NCBI GenBank assembly: GCA_937773775.1
Contig: CALJVL010000012.1
Span: 1-64,000 of the forward strand
Direction of reading: 5' to 3'
DNA from: an uncultured Flavobacterium sp.
Lineage (GTDB): Bacteria > Bacteroidota > Bacteroidia > Flavobacteriales > Flavobacteriaceae
Length of the DNA: 64,000 nt
Both the position numbers and the translations under genes were made by a program. Shown in pieces: positions 26,460-35,753 of this stretch (positions are counted from its first letter, which is position 1; each line of letters opens with the position of its first letter). Under the pieces are notes generated by a model that was not told where the DNA came from, ran no database searches, and was given only the letters and a program-made list of their open reading frames with translations.

Positions 26460-27794
26460 ATGAGCGTATCCAATAAAATTCCAGAAGTTTCTTTTTTTAA
26501 GTTTCTAAAGCATGCCAAAGCTATTTTACAAAATCCTTTACCATTTCACGCAAAAAACTTTGATACTTTAGGAGATATTTTTCGTTTAAAAATTGGTTTT
26601 GGAAAATCTGTTTTATTTTGTAGGGATGCTGGACTTTTACAACATGCGCTTCAAAAGAATCAAAAAAATTATACTAAATCTTATATTCAAACCAAAGATT
26701 TAGCAAAATATGTTGGAAAAGGATTGTTAACTGTTGAGGGAGAGCATTGGCAAAAACAAAGAAAATTAATTCAGCCAGCTTTTCACAAAGGCCAACTTAA
26801 GCTGTTGGTTGATACCATTCAAAAAACCATTTTAGCAGAATTAAAAAATATTAAAACTGGAAAACCGATGGATGTTTTTCCTGTTTTTAATGATTTGGCT
26901 TTTCAAACTGTTATCAAATCAATTTTCAATATAAACATTTCTGGTGCTGATATTGATTCATTGCAACATACCACAGAAGCTACTCAAAAAATGTTGGTTC
27001 AAGAACTAAGACAACCTTTTTTTGTTTGGTGGTTTAACCTTTCCGGTAAAACGAAAAAGCATTTAGACTTGACTCAAAATTCGAGAAAAATTTTAAAAAG
27101 ATTGGTAGAAGAAAGAAAGCAAAGCAACGGAGATCATCATGATTTATTGGACATGCTTTTAAGTGCAAAATATGAGGATGGCTCTAAGATGGATGAAAAT
27201 CAATTGGTAGATGAAATATTGATTTTATTTGCAGCGGGTCATGAAACAACTTCAAATGCACTTACTTTTACCTGCGAATTGTTGGCCCGAAATCCTGCAG
27301 CACAGTCAAAAATAGCATCTGAAATCAAAAAAATAAAAAGTGAATCTACGGATTGCATGCATTGGATAAAAAATGCGAGTTATACAAAATTAGTTATTGA
27401 AGAATCTATGCGTTTGTTTCCTCCAGCCTATTTTATAGACCGCGTAAATATTGAGGAAGATACTTATAACGGAATTGTTTTACCCAAAGGCTCGAATTTG
27501 TTGTTTTCAATTTATGAAATTCATCGTCATTCAGACTTTTGGAAACAGCCAAATGAATTTATTCCGGAACGTTTTTTAGATGAAAATATTAAGTTTTCAA
27601 AAAATTATTTTCCTTTTGGTGCGGGGCCTAGAATGTGTATTGGCAATAATTTTGCCATCTATGAAATGATTTTAGCAATTATTGCTTTGGTAGAGCAATT
27701 CGAAATTATTGAAAAGGAATCCCCTATTCAAATAAAACCATTAATTACGCTGAAACCAAACTATGCTATTTTGGAATTTAAAAATAGGATTTGA
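26460..27794 (+). CDS. Cytochrome P450
   Basis: A 444-residue soluble haem monooxygenase. The oxygen-activating I-helix is AAGHETTS (about 252-259), the K-helix ExxR pair is EESMR, and the haem loop is FPFGAGPRMCIGN with the thiolate Cys393. The start is the ATG at 26460 (MSVSN), since the longer frame would need a GTG. It resembles CYP102/CYP4-like bacterial fatty-acid hydroxylases more than actinobacterial biosynthetic types, but the substrate is unknown. No ferredoxin or reductase gene is adjacent. A TAAATTTG at 26376-26383 could be the -7 box. It sits inside the accessory island. Confidence 0.93.
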   Translation: MSVSNKIPEVSFFKFLKHAKAILQNPLPFHAKNFDTLGDIFRLKIGFGKSVLFCRDAGLLQHALQKNQKNYTKSYIQTKDLAKYVGKGLLTVEGEHWQKQRKLIQPAFHKGQLKLLVDTIQKTILAELKNIKTGKPMDVFPVFNDLAFQTVIKSIFNINISGADIDSLQHTTEATQKMLVQELRQPFFVWWFNLSGKTKKHLDLTQNSRKILKRLVEERKQSNGDHHDLLDMLLSAKYEDGSKMDENQLVDEILILFAAGHETTSNALTFTCELLARNPAAQSKIASEIKKIKSESTDCMHWIKNASYTKLVIEESMRLFPPAYFIDRVNIEEDTYNGIVLPKGSNLLFSIYEIHRHSDFWKQPNEFIPERFLDENIKFSKNYFPFGAGPRMCIGNNFAIYEMILAIIALVEQFEIIEKESPIQIKPLITLKPNYAILEFKNRI

Positions 27795-27929
27795 TTGAAA
27801 GATCAAATTTTTAATTAAATTTCCACAAATCAAACTAAATTCTTTGTGAGGAAACAGTAGTTGCAAACTTGTTTAATTAGTAACAAACAAAAACAGAACT
27901 AAAAATTAATCAAAAAAAAAGTATCTTAA

Positions 27930-28807
27930 ATGAATATTTTGAAATCAATAAAACCTTTATCAATCACATTTGTATTAATCATTTTTAGTACTGTCGCATT
28001 TAGTCAAAATTAGAGCCAAGAGAAAGAATAACAGAGCCAGACCATACAATTACTTCTAAGATATTGGGAAGGGATTATCAATTGTACATTTCTTTTCCTA
28101 AAAATTATTCGACAAAAGACAGAGTTTCTTATCCAATCTTATATGTTTTGGACGGTGAATGGGTCTTTCCCATAATCAGAGGAACAAGAGCAATTTTGGA
28201 TTCGGAAAAAGAACTAGAAGACCTTATCATTGTGAGTATTAGTGATGCTGATTTTACTTTTAGATATCAAGACTATACGACATCTTTATCTACTTCTACA
28301 GATGAAAAAGTAAATAAAAGAAGTGATGTGCCCAAAGGCGGACTTATATCTGGAGGAGCAGATAAATTTCTTACATCTATGAAAACCGAAATAGTTCCAT
28401 TCGTCGATAAGAATTACAAAACTAATTCTGATAGAGGTATTTTCGGTCACTCATTTGGGGGTCTGTTTGCAGCTTATTGTTTGGTAAATTCAGATGGCTA
28501 TTTTACTCGATTTGGCATCAGTAGTCCTGCACTTTGGTGGGACAATGAGAAGTTATTAAACCAAGCAGTTACTCAATTCAGGGAAAATAAAACTTGGGAT
28601 ATACCGCAAACTAAAGTTTTCATTTCTGTTGGAGATAAGGAGCACTCTGGCATAGTACCAACGATGGTCAAGTACAGTAGCTATCTTGAGCAAAGTGATT
28701 ACGATAATATAGAATTGAAGTGGCAAATATTTGAAGGAGAATCACATAATTCTATGTGGTCCGCTAACGTAAGTAAAACTTTATCTATTTTGTATGGTAA
28801 AAAGTGA
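27930..28807 (+). pseudogene. Secreted putative esterase (alpha/beta hydrolase) with a frameshift
   Basis: The first 27 codons (MNILKSIKPLSITFVLIIFS, then TVAFSQN) form a signal peptide and then hit TAG at 28011. The mature enzyme continues in another frame from LEPRERITEPDHTITSKILG to the end at 28807. One base is missing near 28005-28010, in a CAAAAT run. The body matches the esterase-D/IroE-like family (PF00756): YPILYVLDGEW, the nucleophile motif GHSFGG and a C-terminal ESHNSMW with the His. A protein could be made from a TTG at 28064 but would lack export. Confidence 0.8.
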
Positions 28808-28945
28808 GCGTATAAATAGACCTTAGGACCTCATAAAAACATTGTAACGCTGGATAGGTTTTCGTCGAGTTGCATGAACGATGAAACTCATGTTGAACAG
28901 AAAAGACAGCGAATTCGACGAACACCAAGGGTTATTAGAAGCTGA

Positions 28946-29926
28946 ATTCAAGTTACAAATGCAACTTTTTGGTTAAACATATAATTTGGTGTTTCAAAAT
29001 TAAATCTTTTTCTCGGACGATTATTTAATTTTTCTTGTATTTCTATAATTCTTTCGACGGTTATTTCTTCAAAAGAGGTCGATTTGGGTATATACTGCCT
29101 TATAAGTCCATTTAGATTTTCATTTGCTCCACGTTCCCAAGGACTGTAAGGATTTGCAAAATAGAAGTCAACTTCTAATACTGTAGCGATTTCTTGATGC
29201 ATTGCAAACTCTTTTCCATTGTCGGATGTTATTGTAAACAAATAGGGCTTCCAGTTCTCTAATAATTCAATTGCCGCTTGTCTAACCAATTCACTTTCTT
29301 TAGCTTTTATTTTTTTCATCCTCAGTATTCCAGTGGCTCTATCGTTTATGGTCACAATGGCACCTTTGTGATTCTTACCGATTATAGTATCGATCTCCAA
29401 GTCTCCAAAACGTTGCTTTAAATCGACAATTTTAGGTCGATCTTCAATCAATCTTCTGTTACTCAAGACACCTCTGGAGTCTTTTTTACTTCCTCTTTTT
29501 CTATACCTTTTCCCAGTTGTTCGTAGACTTAAATACAAATTCCCCTTTTCTTTTTTATCTTTCCAAATATGTTGATAAATAGACTCTGTTGACACACATG
29601 ACAATCCGTTTTTTGAGCAAACGCCTACTATTTGTTCTGGACTTAACTCTTGATGGAGGTATTCTTTAATCCGCTCTTTAATTTCAAGAGTTAAGTCATT
29701 TCTTTTGGTTTTGCTTTTTTGTCGTTTTTCATATTTTCGCTGAGCTAAATCAAAATCATATTTACCACTGCGTAAATCACAATTACGTTGAAGCTCTCGT
29801 GTTAAAACGGACTTGTCTTTTTTAATAACTATTGCTATTTCGCTTTTGCTGAAATTCTGCTCTAATAATACACTAATAGTATATCTTTGTTCGCTGGTTA
29901 AATGGCTCATTATTTACAACTTTGGT
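28946..29926 (-). mobile_element. IS30-family insertion sequence
   Basis: About 980 bp with one transposase gene. The ends carry related short inverted repeats: CAAGTTACAAATG at the left (about 28949-28961) and AAAGTTGTAAATA read inwards from the right (about 29923-29911), 10 of 13 matching. The transposase stop codon lies in the left repeat, a usual IS30 feature. I cannot confirm a target-site duplication. It lies between the broken esterase and the toxin-antitoxin region. Confidence 0.75.
28948..29910 (-). CDS. IS30 family transposase
   Basis: A 320-residue DDE transposase. The N-terminus has the IS30 helix-turn-helix (MSHLTSEQRYTISVLLEQ..., DKSVLTRELQRN). The DDE triad can be read as Asp in DLEIDTIIG, Asp in TITSDNGKEF and Glu in NPYSPWERGANENLNG, all intact. 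Length and motif order match active family members, so the element may still move. Confidence 0.95.
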   Translation of the reverse strand: MSHLTSEQRYTISVLLEQNFSKSEIAIVIKKDKSVLTRELQRNCDLRSGKYDFDLAQRKYEKRQKSKTKRNDLTLEIKERIKEYLHQELSPEQIVGVCSKNGLSCVSTESIYQHIWKDKKEKGNLYLSLRTTGKRYRKRGSKKDSRGVLSNRRLIEDRPKIVDLKQRFGDLEIDTIIGKNHKGAIVTINDRATGILRMKKIKAKESELVRQAAIELLENWKPYLFTITSDNGKEFAMHQEIATVLEVDFYFANPYSPWERGANENLNGLIRQYIPKSTSFEEITVERIIEIQEKLNNRPRKRFNFETPNYMFNQKVAFVT

Positions 29927-30501
29927 CAGGAGTGAATAAAGACAATTTATTCCATTCGAAGGAGAGGACTTTAATGTCCTTTCTTTTGAAAAAATTATCC
30001 AATCCCTTTTCCCGAGAGTTGCATTAACTAATTGAATCTAGCGAATAATATAAGAAGATTTTTAAATATTCGGATCGTTGCTGTTTTGCCTGGTTTACTC
30101 TTTATATACTTTTAGGCATGATAAGCTACCCATAAAACAGTTTTTACAGGCAACTGAGTTTTGGCTACTTCCAAGGGTAGTATTGATTTAAAGACTTGGG
30201 ATAATCAAGGGAAAGCTAAAGAACGATGTTGATAGATCTGCAAAAATTGCAGTTTTCTAAAGACTTTGTACCTAAAATGTACCTCATAGCCTCCTAAGTA
30301 CTGTAAAATAACAGATGTTACATTCTGTATCGGGGGAAAGTAAAATATCTTAATTTTCAAAAACCTACATCTCACTCAACTGACAAAAGCATACACAAAC
30401 TCAAATCTATATTATATCCTAAAGCATATAATTTACGCTCTTTTTATATTCACAAATAAATAGAGCTTTGAACAGCCTAGTAATATTATAGTTTTACTAG
30501 A
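29927..30501. other. 575-bp non-coding stretch between IS30 element and hipT
   Basis: No supported gene. A small hairpin AGGACTTTAATGTCCT lies near 29966-29982. One frame around 30175-30226 reads SIDLKTWDNQGKAKE, which resembles the N-terminal region of Bacteroidetes tyrosine recombinases, with stops on both sides; it may be a decayed integrase but is too short to call. Confidence 0.35.
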
Positions 30502-31428
30502 CTACTTAAACATAGCTAGTCTAGTTTTCAATAAATTCAAATATTTTCCCTTCATTTCATCAGTAAGAAAAGAAATTTCAAGCAATTCCTTCCATTTCGG
30601 AGTTGCTTTTTTCATTTGCAGTAGAATAGTAGCTATTGTTTTATCATTGAGCTGCAGTCTTTCTTTAGCATAATAATCAACAAAATCAGCTGCTTTTAAA
30701 TTGCTTTTTTTTCCTTTTAATGTCAGTGCTATTTCCTCCTCAGCGTTTTTAATTGCTATAGTAGAATTTAAGAAATCATATACAGGAGTGAGCGTTGTTT
30801 TACCATTTTTAGTAACTAGCGAAAAGTTTTTCAAATGCATATCCTCATTTCCGGTCAGATAGCAAAAAAGAATTCTTTTGAAAAAATCGGCTTTTTCAAT
30901 AGTAGGAAAGGAACAATATTCATCAAGTACTGGAATCAATTTTTCCATTGTAAAACGATATTTTGTATCTCTTGTATTCCCCGTTAATTGAGCAAAATCT
31001 TCTGTAGCCACTTTTTTTCCTCTACCGTAACGGTCAAAACGTTTAATGAAATAAGATAAACTACCATCTTTGCCGTATAGCATCCCGTGAAACGGCACTT
31101 CTAAACCAAATACTTTCGCCATTCGCATAGTTACATCTTCATTTTCTGGTAATTGTGGAAATAAATCATTTTGTGGCTTTATAATGTAGGTCCCAAATTG
31201 GTCCACAATTTTAAATTCTTGATCCACTATTGAAATAGCCGCACTAAGCTTTGGTTGTACTCCCTGAATGGATAGCTTTTTAGCTCTATTTGCGGCTTCC
31301 TGACGAAGTTCAACAGCTGTATAGGGTAAATCATTTAAATAAGTCAGCTTAGGAGCTATCATTCGAAGTCCTTTTTCACTGTACTTATCCGTACCACACA
31401 ATTCATAAGTGATAGGGCATCTATTCAT
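30502..31428 (-). CDS. hipT: HipT-like serine/threonine kinase toxin (HipA C-terminal type)
   Basis: A 308-residue HipA-fold kinase lacking the N-subdomain-1 of HipA; that part is encoded by the preceding short gene. The P-loop-like Gly-rich loop is S53IQGVQPKLS, holding the autophosphorylation serine position. The catalytic Asp196 is in GNEDMHLKNF and the metal-binding Asp218 in VYDFLNS. In the E. coli HipBST system HipT phosphorylates tryptophanyl-tRNA synthetase and halts translation; the target here is inferred. Its start overlaps hipS by 8 bp. All kinase residues are present. Confidence 0.88.
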   Translation of the reverse strand: MNRCPITYELCGTDKYSEKGLRMIAPKLTYLNDLPYTAVELRQEAANRAKKLSIQGVQPKLSAAISIVDQEFKIVDQFGTYIIKPQNDLFPQLPENEDVTMRMAKVFGLEVPFHGMLYGKDGSLSYFIKRFDRYGRGKKVATEDFAQLTGNTRDTKYRFTMEKLIPVLDEYCSFPTIEKADFFKRILFCYLTGNEDMHLKNFSLVTKNGKTTLTPVYDFLNSTIAIKNAEEEIALTLKGKKSNLKAADFVDYYAKERLQLNDKTIATILLQMKKATPKWKELLEISFLTDEMKGKYLNLLKTRLAMFK

Positions 31429-31735
31429 CTTCCATCAATTTAACCGTTATTGCTCCCACTAAATCATTTCCCGTTGCTATCAATTGAGAGAAATAATCTT
31501 TCTTATCAATTTTCACAATACGTAGCAATCCCTCTAGCATTATACCCTCAGGCAATAGCCCTTCAAAAAAAGGAGGAAAAAATGTATAGCTATATTTTTT
31601 CTGAGTTGCAGGCATAGTCAATGAAACTGCTTCGCCATCATAATTTTTATCATACTCAAAATGATAGTCTTCAGCAGCTATTTCCGTTAAAATTCCAGCT
31701 CTTTTTCCGTGTGCAAATACAATTGCTCTTCTCAT
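31421..31735 (-). CDS. hipS: HipS-like antitoxin (HipA N-subdomain 1)
   Basis: A 104-residue protein equal to the HipA N-terminal subdomain (PF13657 type): MRRAIVFAHGKRAGILTEI, the YSYTFFPPFFEGLLPEGIML hallmark and a C-terminal DDD-like segment. In the tripartite HipBST arrangement this split-off domain, rather than the DNA-binding HipB, is the true antitoxin of the kinase. It lies between hipB (2-bp gap) and hipT (8-bp overlap), so the three genes are translationally coupled. Confidence 0.85.
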   Translation of the reverse strand: MRRAIVFAHGKRAGILTEIAAEDYHFEYDKNYDGEAVSLTMPATQKKYSYTFFPPFFEGLLPEGIMLEGLLRIVKIDKKDYFSQLIATGNDLVGAITVKLMEDE

Positions 31736-31737
31736 AA

Positions 31738-31947
31738 TTATTTATTTAAAGGACTTTTGAATTCTACTTTAATATTTAGCACTCGGAGTACTGCAAAAAG
31801 ATTGTTCAAACGAACTGTTTCTTTATTTTTTTCAATATCAAAAACAGTGGTCTTACCTACTCCAGCTAAGTCAGCTAGTTGAAGTTGTGTAAGTCCTGCT
31901 TTTTTTCGATGGTCTTTAATTAAAGTGCCTAAATCAAAATCATTCAT
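31738..31947 (-). CDS. hipB: HipB-like Xre-family transcriptional regulator
   Basis: A 69-residue helix-turn-helix protein. I start it at MNDFDLGTLIKDH (31947), since the longer frame crosses the first operator. The HTH is TQLQLADLAGVGKTTVFDIEKNKE (about 20-43), of the Cro/C1/Xre class. A C-terminal strand (VLNIKVEFKS) matches HipB dimerisation. It leads the operon and probably represses it by binding the three palindromes upstream. Confidence 0.85.
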   Translation of the reverse strand: MNDFDLGTLIKDHRKKAGLTQLQLADLAGVGKTTVFDIEKNKETVRLNNLFAVLRVLNIKVEFKSPLNK

Positions 31948-31950
31948 TAT

Positions 31951-32110
31951 ATACTGTTTTAACGGTAAAAATATACAATTTAATGACATGTATGAGATAA
32001 ATTATTAAAAAAATTATTATTTTACTGTTATGGCAGTAAAATAATTTTTAGAACGTAAGATAATATATAATTAAAATAACAAAAGGACTAGTTACTGTTA
32101 AGGCGGTAAA
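31951..32110. promoter_or_regulatory. Three phased palindromic operators of the hipBST operon
   Basis: Three 20-bp near-palindromes share the pattern TTACTGTTAnGGCnGTAAA: 31951-31970 (centre 31960.5), 32021-32040 (centre 32030.5, arms TTTACTG/CAGTAAA perfect) and 32091-32110 (centre 32100.5). Centre-to-centre spacing is exactly 70 bp in both intervals. The first is 3 bp upstream of the hipB start. This geometry suggests cooperative HipB binding or DNA wrapping. The block appears only ahead of hipB in this window. Confidence 0.85.
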
Positions 32111-32637
32111 ATTAATTAAAATATAAATGATAAATTTGTATCAGTGTTAGACTTGAATGAAAAGCAACTATACTTTGTATATAACAAAATTGAGGAAAAG
32201 TTGTCAAAAGCTAAGCGATTCATTTCAATATTTTCCCCATCACATAAAGAACGTGTTTAATCACAAAAACAAGGTATAGAACACAGCAGTTTTTGAATGA
32301 ATAAAAAATACAAATTGTTTTTACTAACACTAAAGATAGTTACTTGATCAAAATCCGTATTTCTTTTGTACACCTCTAACCTTCTAACCCCTTATAAATA
32401 AAAAGAAATTAGATCTTGTATCGGGAAATAGTTGGTAGCTTGTTCGAAAGCTTTATCTAAACTTCAACCTTTCGATTTGTGTTAAACAGACAAAGTGCCT
32501 TTCCAAAACAAATCAATAAACCCTTATAGTCACTTAATTTTTTTACAGGTTCTTCAAAGCTGGCAACACGCCAAGAATAAATTTCAAAAACTTCAAAAAT
32601 CGTTCCAAAAACTATCTTTTTTTTCGCATTCTTTTGT
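32111..32637. other. Non-coding region upstream of the hip operators
   Basis: No strong gene. A frame at 32144-32260 (GTG start) reads VLDLNEKQLYFVYNKIEEKL then SKAKRFISIFSPSHKERV, a coding-like 38-residue stretch that may be an N-terminal gene remnant. The rest is AT-rich. I see no terminator or tRNA. Confidence 0.3.
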
Positions 32638-32769
32638 TTATTCTACCCATTCGTTAGAGAATTTTAGATCACGATCATTAATCAATTTAGGGATTAATTC
32701 CCAACCGCTCTGCGGCGAATTGGAAAAGACTCCAATGATGCCCAGTTGATCTGTGGAGGGGTAGTTCAT
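32638..32769 (-). CDS. Unrecognised short ORF or 5' gene remnant
   Basis: A 43-codon ATG-started frame translates to MNYPSTDQLGIIGVFSNSPQ followed by SGWELIPKLINDRDLKFSNE and WVE, then TAA. The sequence looks like real protein (balanced composition, GW and DRD patterns), and the frame continues after the stop as TKECEKKDSFWNDF, then more stops. It is probably the start of a gene cut by a nonsense codon. I do not recognise the family. It diverges from the saccharopine dehydrogenase-like gene. Confidence 0.35.
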   Translation of the reverse strand: MNYPSTDQLGIIGVFSNSPQSGWELIPKLINDRDLKFSNEWVE

Positions 32770-32817
32770 CTTAAAAAAAATAACACCTATGCCTTTTTAG
32801 CTGCCTTAATCAAGTAT

Positions 32818-33954
32818 ATGAAAAAACACTTCAATATTATTATCGCTGGAGCGGGAGGTCTTGCCGAAGCGGTTGGCTTGCTGTTGATGGAATGGAGCGA
32901 GGTTACCCCAAGTCTATTCATCGGCAACCGAACACTTTCAAAAGCCCGGAAAGTAGCACGATGGATTGAAGAAGGAAGCACGAAAAAGGCAGAAATAAAA
33001 GCCTTCCTTCTGCCGGAAAACGACAATACTGACGAAATGCAAGAGCTATTCCTTAAAGGAGATATTATTCTTGACTGTCTTCCTGGTAGTCAGGCACCTA
33101 AAATTGCTCAGTTTGCCAAAGATTTTGGGATGCATTACGCCAATCTAACTGAATATGTAGACGAAACTGAAAAAATAATGAAATTAGCGTCTGATGCCAA
33201 AACAGGCTTCGTACTTCAAACAGGTTTAGCCCCAGGTTATATTGACTTGTTAGCCCATGGCTTGTTCCAACAATTTTGTAGTGATTATAGAGTCAACTCA
33301 GTTCATACACTAGAGTTTAAAGTTGGTGCGCTAACCAAGCATGCTGCTGCGCCTCATTACTAAGGTTTTACTTGGAGCCCCATAGGAGTAGCAACTGAAT
33401 ATTTGAAAGATACCCTCGTACTGCGCGATTACAATAAAACAACACTTCCTTCCCTTTCTGAAAGAGCGACTATTATAATTGATGGTATTACTTACGAAGA
33501 AGATCTGACTTCAGGAGGAGCTGCCGATTTGCCTGACGCATTAAAAGGTAAAGTTGGTATACTTGATTATAAAACTTTACGCTTTCCAGGACATTATGCT
33601 TGGATACAAGAACAAATTAATACTAAAGACGATACCGTAACTGCCATTCAAAAACTTCAGCACAAAATGGAAATTACAATTCCACACGTTGAGGATGACC
33701 AAATTATATTGTACGCTGCCGTTGAAGGTAAAAATATTGAGGTTGTTTTACGTCGTAGAGAGATAGCAAAAACTATACTTCCGCAAAAAGCCGGAAATCA
33801 CAAACTGAGAGCCATACAAACAACAACAGCGGCACCTTTAGCGCAAGCAGCTCAATTACTACTAGAAACGAAGCCTAATGGCGTTATCTTACAAAGTCAG
33901 ATTGATCCTATTGCATTTCTCAAAGGTAATTTTATTTCAAAAGTATATGGCTAA
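32818..33954 (+). pseudogene. Saccharopine dehydrogenase family gene with an in-frame stop
   Basis: Starting at ATG 32818 (MKKHFNIIIAGAGGLAEAVG, an NAD(P)-binding Rossmann motif), the frame is interrupted by TAA at 33361-33363 after LTKHAAAPHY and continues in the same frame as GFTWSPIGVATEYLKDTLVL to 33954. Rejoined it gives 377 residues, normal for saccharopine reductase-like proteins of flavobacteria; GVLDYKTLRFPGHY-like GILDYKTLRFPGHYAWIQEQ is typical. The N-terminal half alone lacks the C-terminal substrate domain. Lysine metabolism is the probable ancestral role. Confidence 0.85.
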
Positions 33955-34274
33955 ATTTATAAAAGCAGCGCAGCAAATAAACTAAAAGACAATATACACG
34001 AGTCCCATTAACGGCAATATATTTCTTATCATATTGCCAAGCTATATTTAGGAACTTTAACTGATTTTAGTTAATCAACCACTTTCAAGCTTATTCCATC
34101 GTCTTTTACTGAACTAGAATACCCATTACAGAGATAAATAAGTTGTTTGAACCTGTTATAATCGATATGAAAAAACGAATTAGGGTTGCAAAGAACCATA
34201 CCTAAATAAATCAAACTCAGACAGCTTTTTATAAAATTTCATCCTACTTTTGCATAGAAAATAGTAGCATAAAA
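33955..34274. other. 320-bp intergenic region with a -7 box
   Basis: No gene seen. TACTTTTG at 34245-34252 fits the -7 consensus 23 bp ahead of the GYF_2 gene; the -33 element is weak. Confidence 0.4.
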
Positions 34275-34985
34275 ATGAGAACCTATTACATCAATAACGG
34301 CAATGAAAATGCTGGACCTTTTACGCTGGAGGAATTAAAAACCCAACAAATAAAAGAAAACACACTAGTCTGGTCTCAAGGTATGGACGAATGGAAACAT
34401 GCAATTGACTTTGCGGAGTTTAAACCTTTTTTCACAGAAATTGTAGTTCCTGTGAAAAAAGCGACTTTTCCTCCACAAGTAAAACCAATAAAAAAAGGAC
34501 AAACTGTTTTTGGGCTCACGAAAGCTTATTTCTTTTATGTGCTAGGATTTTTAGCAATAATGATAACCGTTTTTACTCTTACTATTATTCAGAATAATAA
34601 AAGAAATGAATTAGACCTGAAAAATAAGCAAACAGAGTTTGGTAACGTACAAGTTGAGCTACAACAAAAAGAATCTAATGAACAACGCATTCAACAAGAA
34701 ATACAAAAAAGAATAGAAACTGAAAATAATAACAAAAGAAGAAAAGATTCCATTATTATTTGTCTTTCTGAAATCAAGATGTTGCTTATCGATGATAAAG
34801 AGAAGCTGGCTGAAGCTAAAAACAGTTTATCTGATGTCGAAAATTTTAAATTGTTACGTCCCGCAACGACCAAAGAAGAGCAGATTCTCCTAATCCAAAA
34901 TGAGATCGAAAATTTGGAAAGAGAAGTTGATCAACTAGAAAATGAAGCCAATAGATTGTCTCTAATGCTAGAAAGGATAAATTAA
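34275..34985 (+). CDS. GYF_2 (DUF4339) domain membrane protein with coiled coil
   Basis: A 236-residue protein. Residues 1-55 form a GYF_2 domain (YYINNGNENAGPFTLEEL..., LVWSQGMDEWKHA), a putative peptide-binding module. A transmembrane helix (about 84-104, YFFYVLGFLAIMITVFTLTII) follows. From about 108 to the end is a charged coiled coil (LQQKESNEQRIQQEIQKRIE...; EIENLEREVDQLENEANRLS). The GYF_2 part is probably cytosolic and the coiled coil on the other face. The function is unknown. Confidence 0.8.
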   Translation: MRTYYINNGNENAGPFTLEELKTQQIKENTLVWSQGMDEWKHAIDFAEFKPFFTEIVVPVKKATFPPQVKPIKKGQTVFGLTKAYFFYVLGFLAIMITVFTLTIIQNNKRNELDLKNKQTEFGNVQVELQQKESNEQRIQQEIQKRIETENNNKRRKDSIIICLSEIKMLLIDDKEKLAEAKNSLSDVENFKLLRPATTKEEQILLIQNEIENLEREVDQLENEANRLSLMLERIN

Positions 34986-35004
34986 AGCTTGTTTCAATAA
35001 GATA

Positions 35005-35598
35005 CTAATCACATTTTAACCATCCTGTAATGCTCATTCGGGTATTTTGAGTCACTAAGACTTCATGAAGTAACTCGTCACTTTTAAAGAAAACTGTTTT
35101 GCCTTGTATTGGTGTGATTTTCTGATTGAAATTTTCTTGCTGAATTAACAATTCTCCTCCATCACTGGGCTGCCAATTACTATTCAAATAGCTAATCATC
35201 GAATATTTTCGACTTGGACTATTTTGAAACTGATCCAAATGGGGCAAATAAAAATCGCCTTTCTCATACAATGAATAATGAAATTCATAACCAGTAATAC
35301 CAGTAAAACAACTCTCATTTAAATAACTTATAAAGTCCTCAATTTGTTCGAAAAAAGCATTTTCAGATGCATTGTTGTTCTTTTTATCAAGCCAAAAAAT
35401 AGAATCACAACGAACGGCGCTATCATAAACAATAGCTTGTGAGTTTCCTGTTCCCGCAGCAATCAATAAGTCTTGCTGGTTTAGTGCTATTAAATTTTGC
35501 TTTAAGCTGTTTGCCAAATCATCACTTAAAAAATTTTCAGATATACCTACTTTATTATCAATATAGGTAGTAATCAAAGCTTCAAAGCTATTTTCCAT
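35005..35598 (-). CDS. 2-oxoglutarate/Fe(II)-dependent dioxygenase (prolyl-4-hydroxylase-like)
   Basis: A 197-residue protein with the double-stranded beta-helix iron site: His120 and Asp122 in LPHLDQF, His178 in LLHEV, and Arg187 in NTRMSITGW for the oxoglutarate carboxylate. EFHYSLYEKGDFYLPHLDQF is typical of P4Hc-domain proteins. Single-domain members hydroxylate proteins or small molecules; the substrate is unknown. Convergent with the GYF_2 gene, 19 bp apart, with no obvious terminator between them. Confidence 0.88.
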   Translation of the reverse strand: MENSFEALITTYIDNKVGISENFLSDDLANSLKQNLIALNQQDLLIAAGTGNSQAIVYDSAVRCDSIFWLDKKNNNASENAFFEQIEDFISYLNESCFTGITGYEFHYSLYEKGDFYLPHLDQFQNSPSRKYSMISYLNSNWQPSDGGELLIQQENFNQKITPIQGKTVFFKSDELLHEVLVTQNTRMSITGWLKCD

Positions 35599-35696
35599 TA
35601 GGTTTTCAGTAACCGCAAGTACGGTCGACCGTCCGAAGGTAGTACATATTCTACCACATCTGACATACTGGTACTATTATAGCTTTAATTAAAAAA

Positions 35697-35730
35697 AATA
35701 GCGCTTAGAAATTATTTTCTAAGCGCTATT
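35697..35730 (-). terminator. Terminator after the MoxR/ChlI-like gene
   Basis: AATAGCGCTTAGAAA (35697-35711) pairs perfectly with TTTCTAAGCGCTATT (35716-35730). Read leftwards it is followed by a run of eight Ts. Confidence 0.85.
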
Positions 35731-35753
35731 AAATAATAACAGTATACTGTGTT

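Noticed and set aside
30175..30226. Integrase remnant
   Set aside because: Only about 15 residues resemble a tyrosine recombinase; too short to call as a feature.
32495..32749. Rightward 84-codon frame upstream of the saccharopine dehydrogenase-like gene
   Set aside because: Low-complexity Ser/Phe/His-rich translation, and the opposite strand has a better coding frame (32638-32769).
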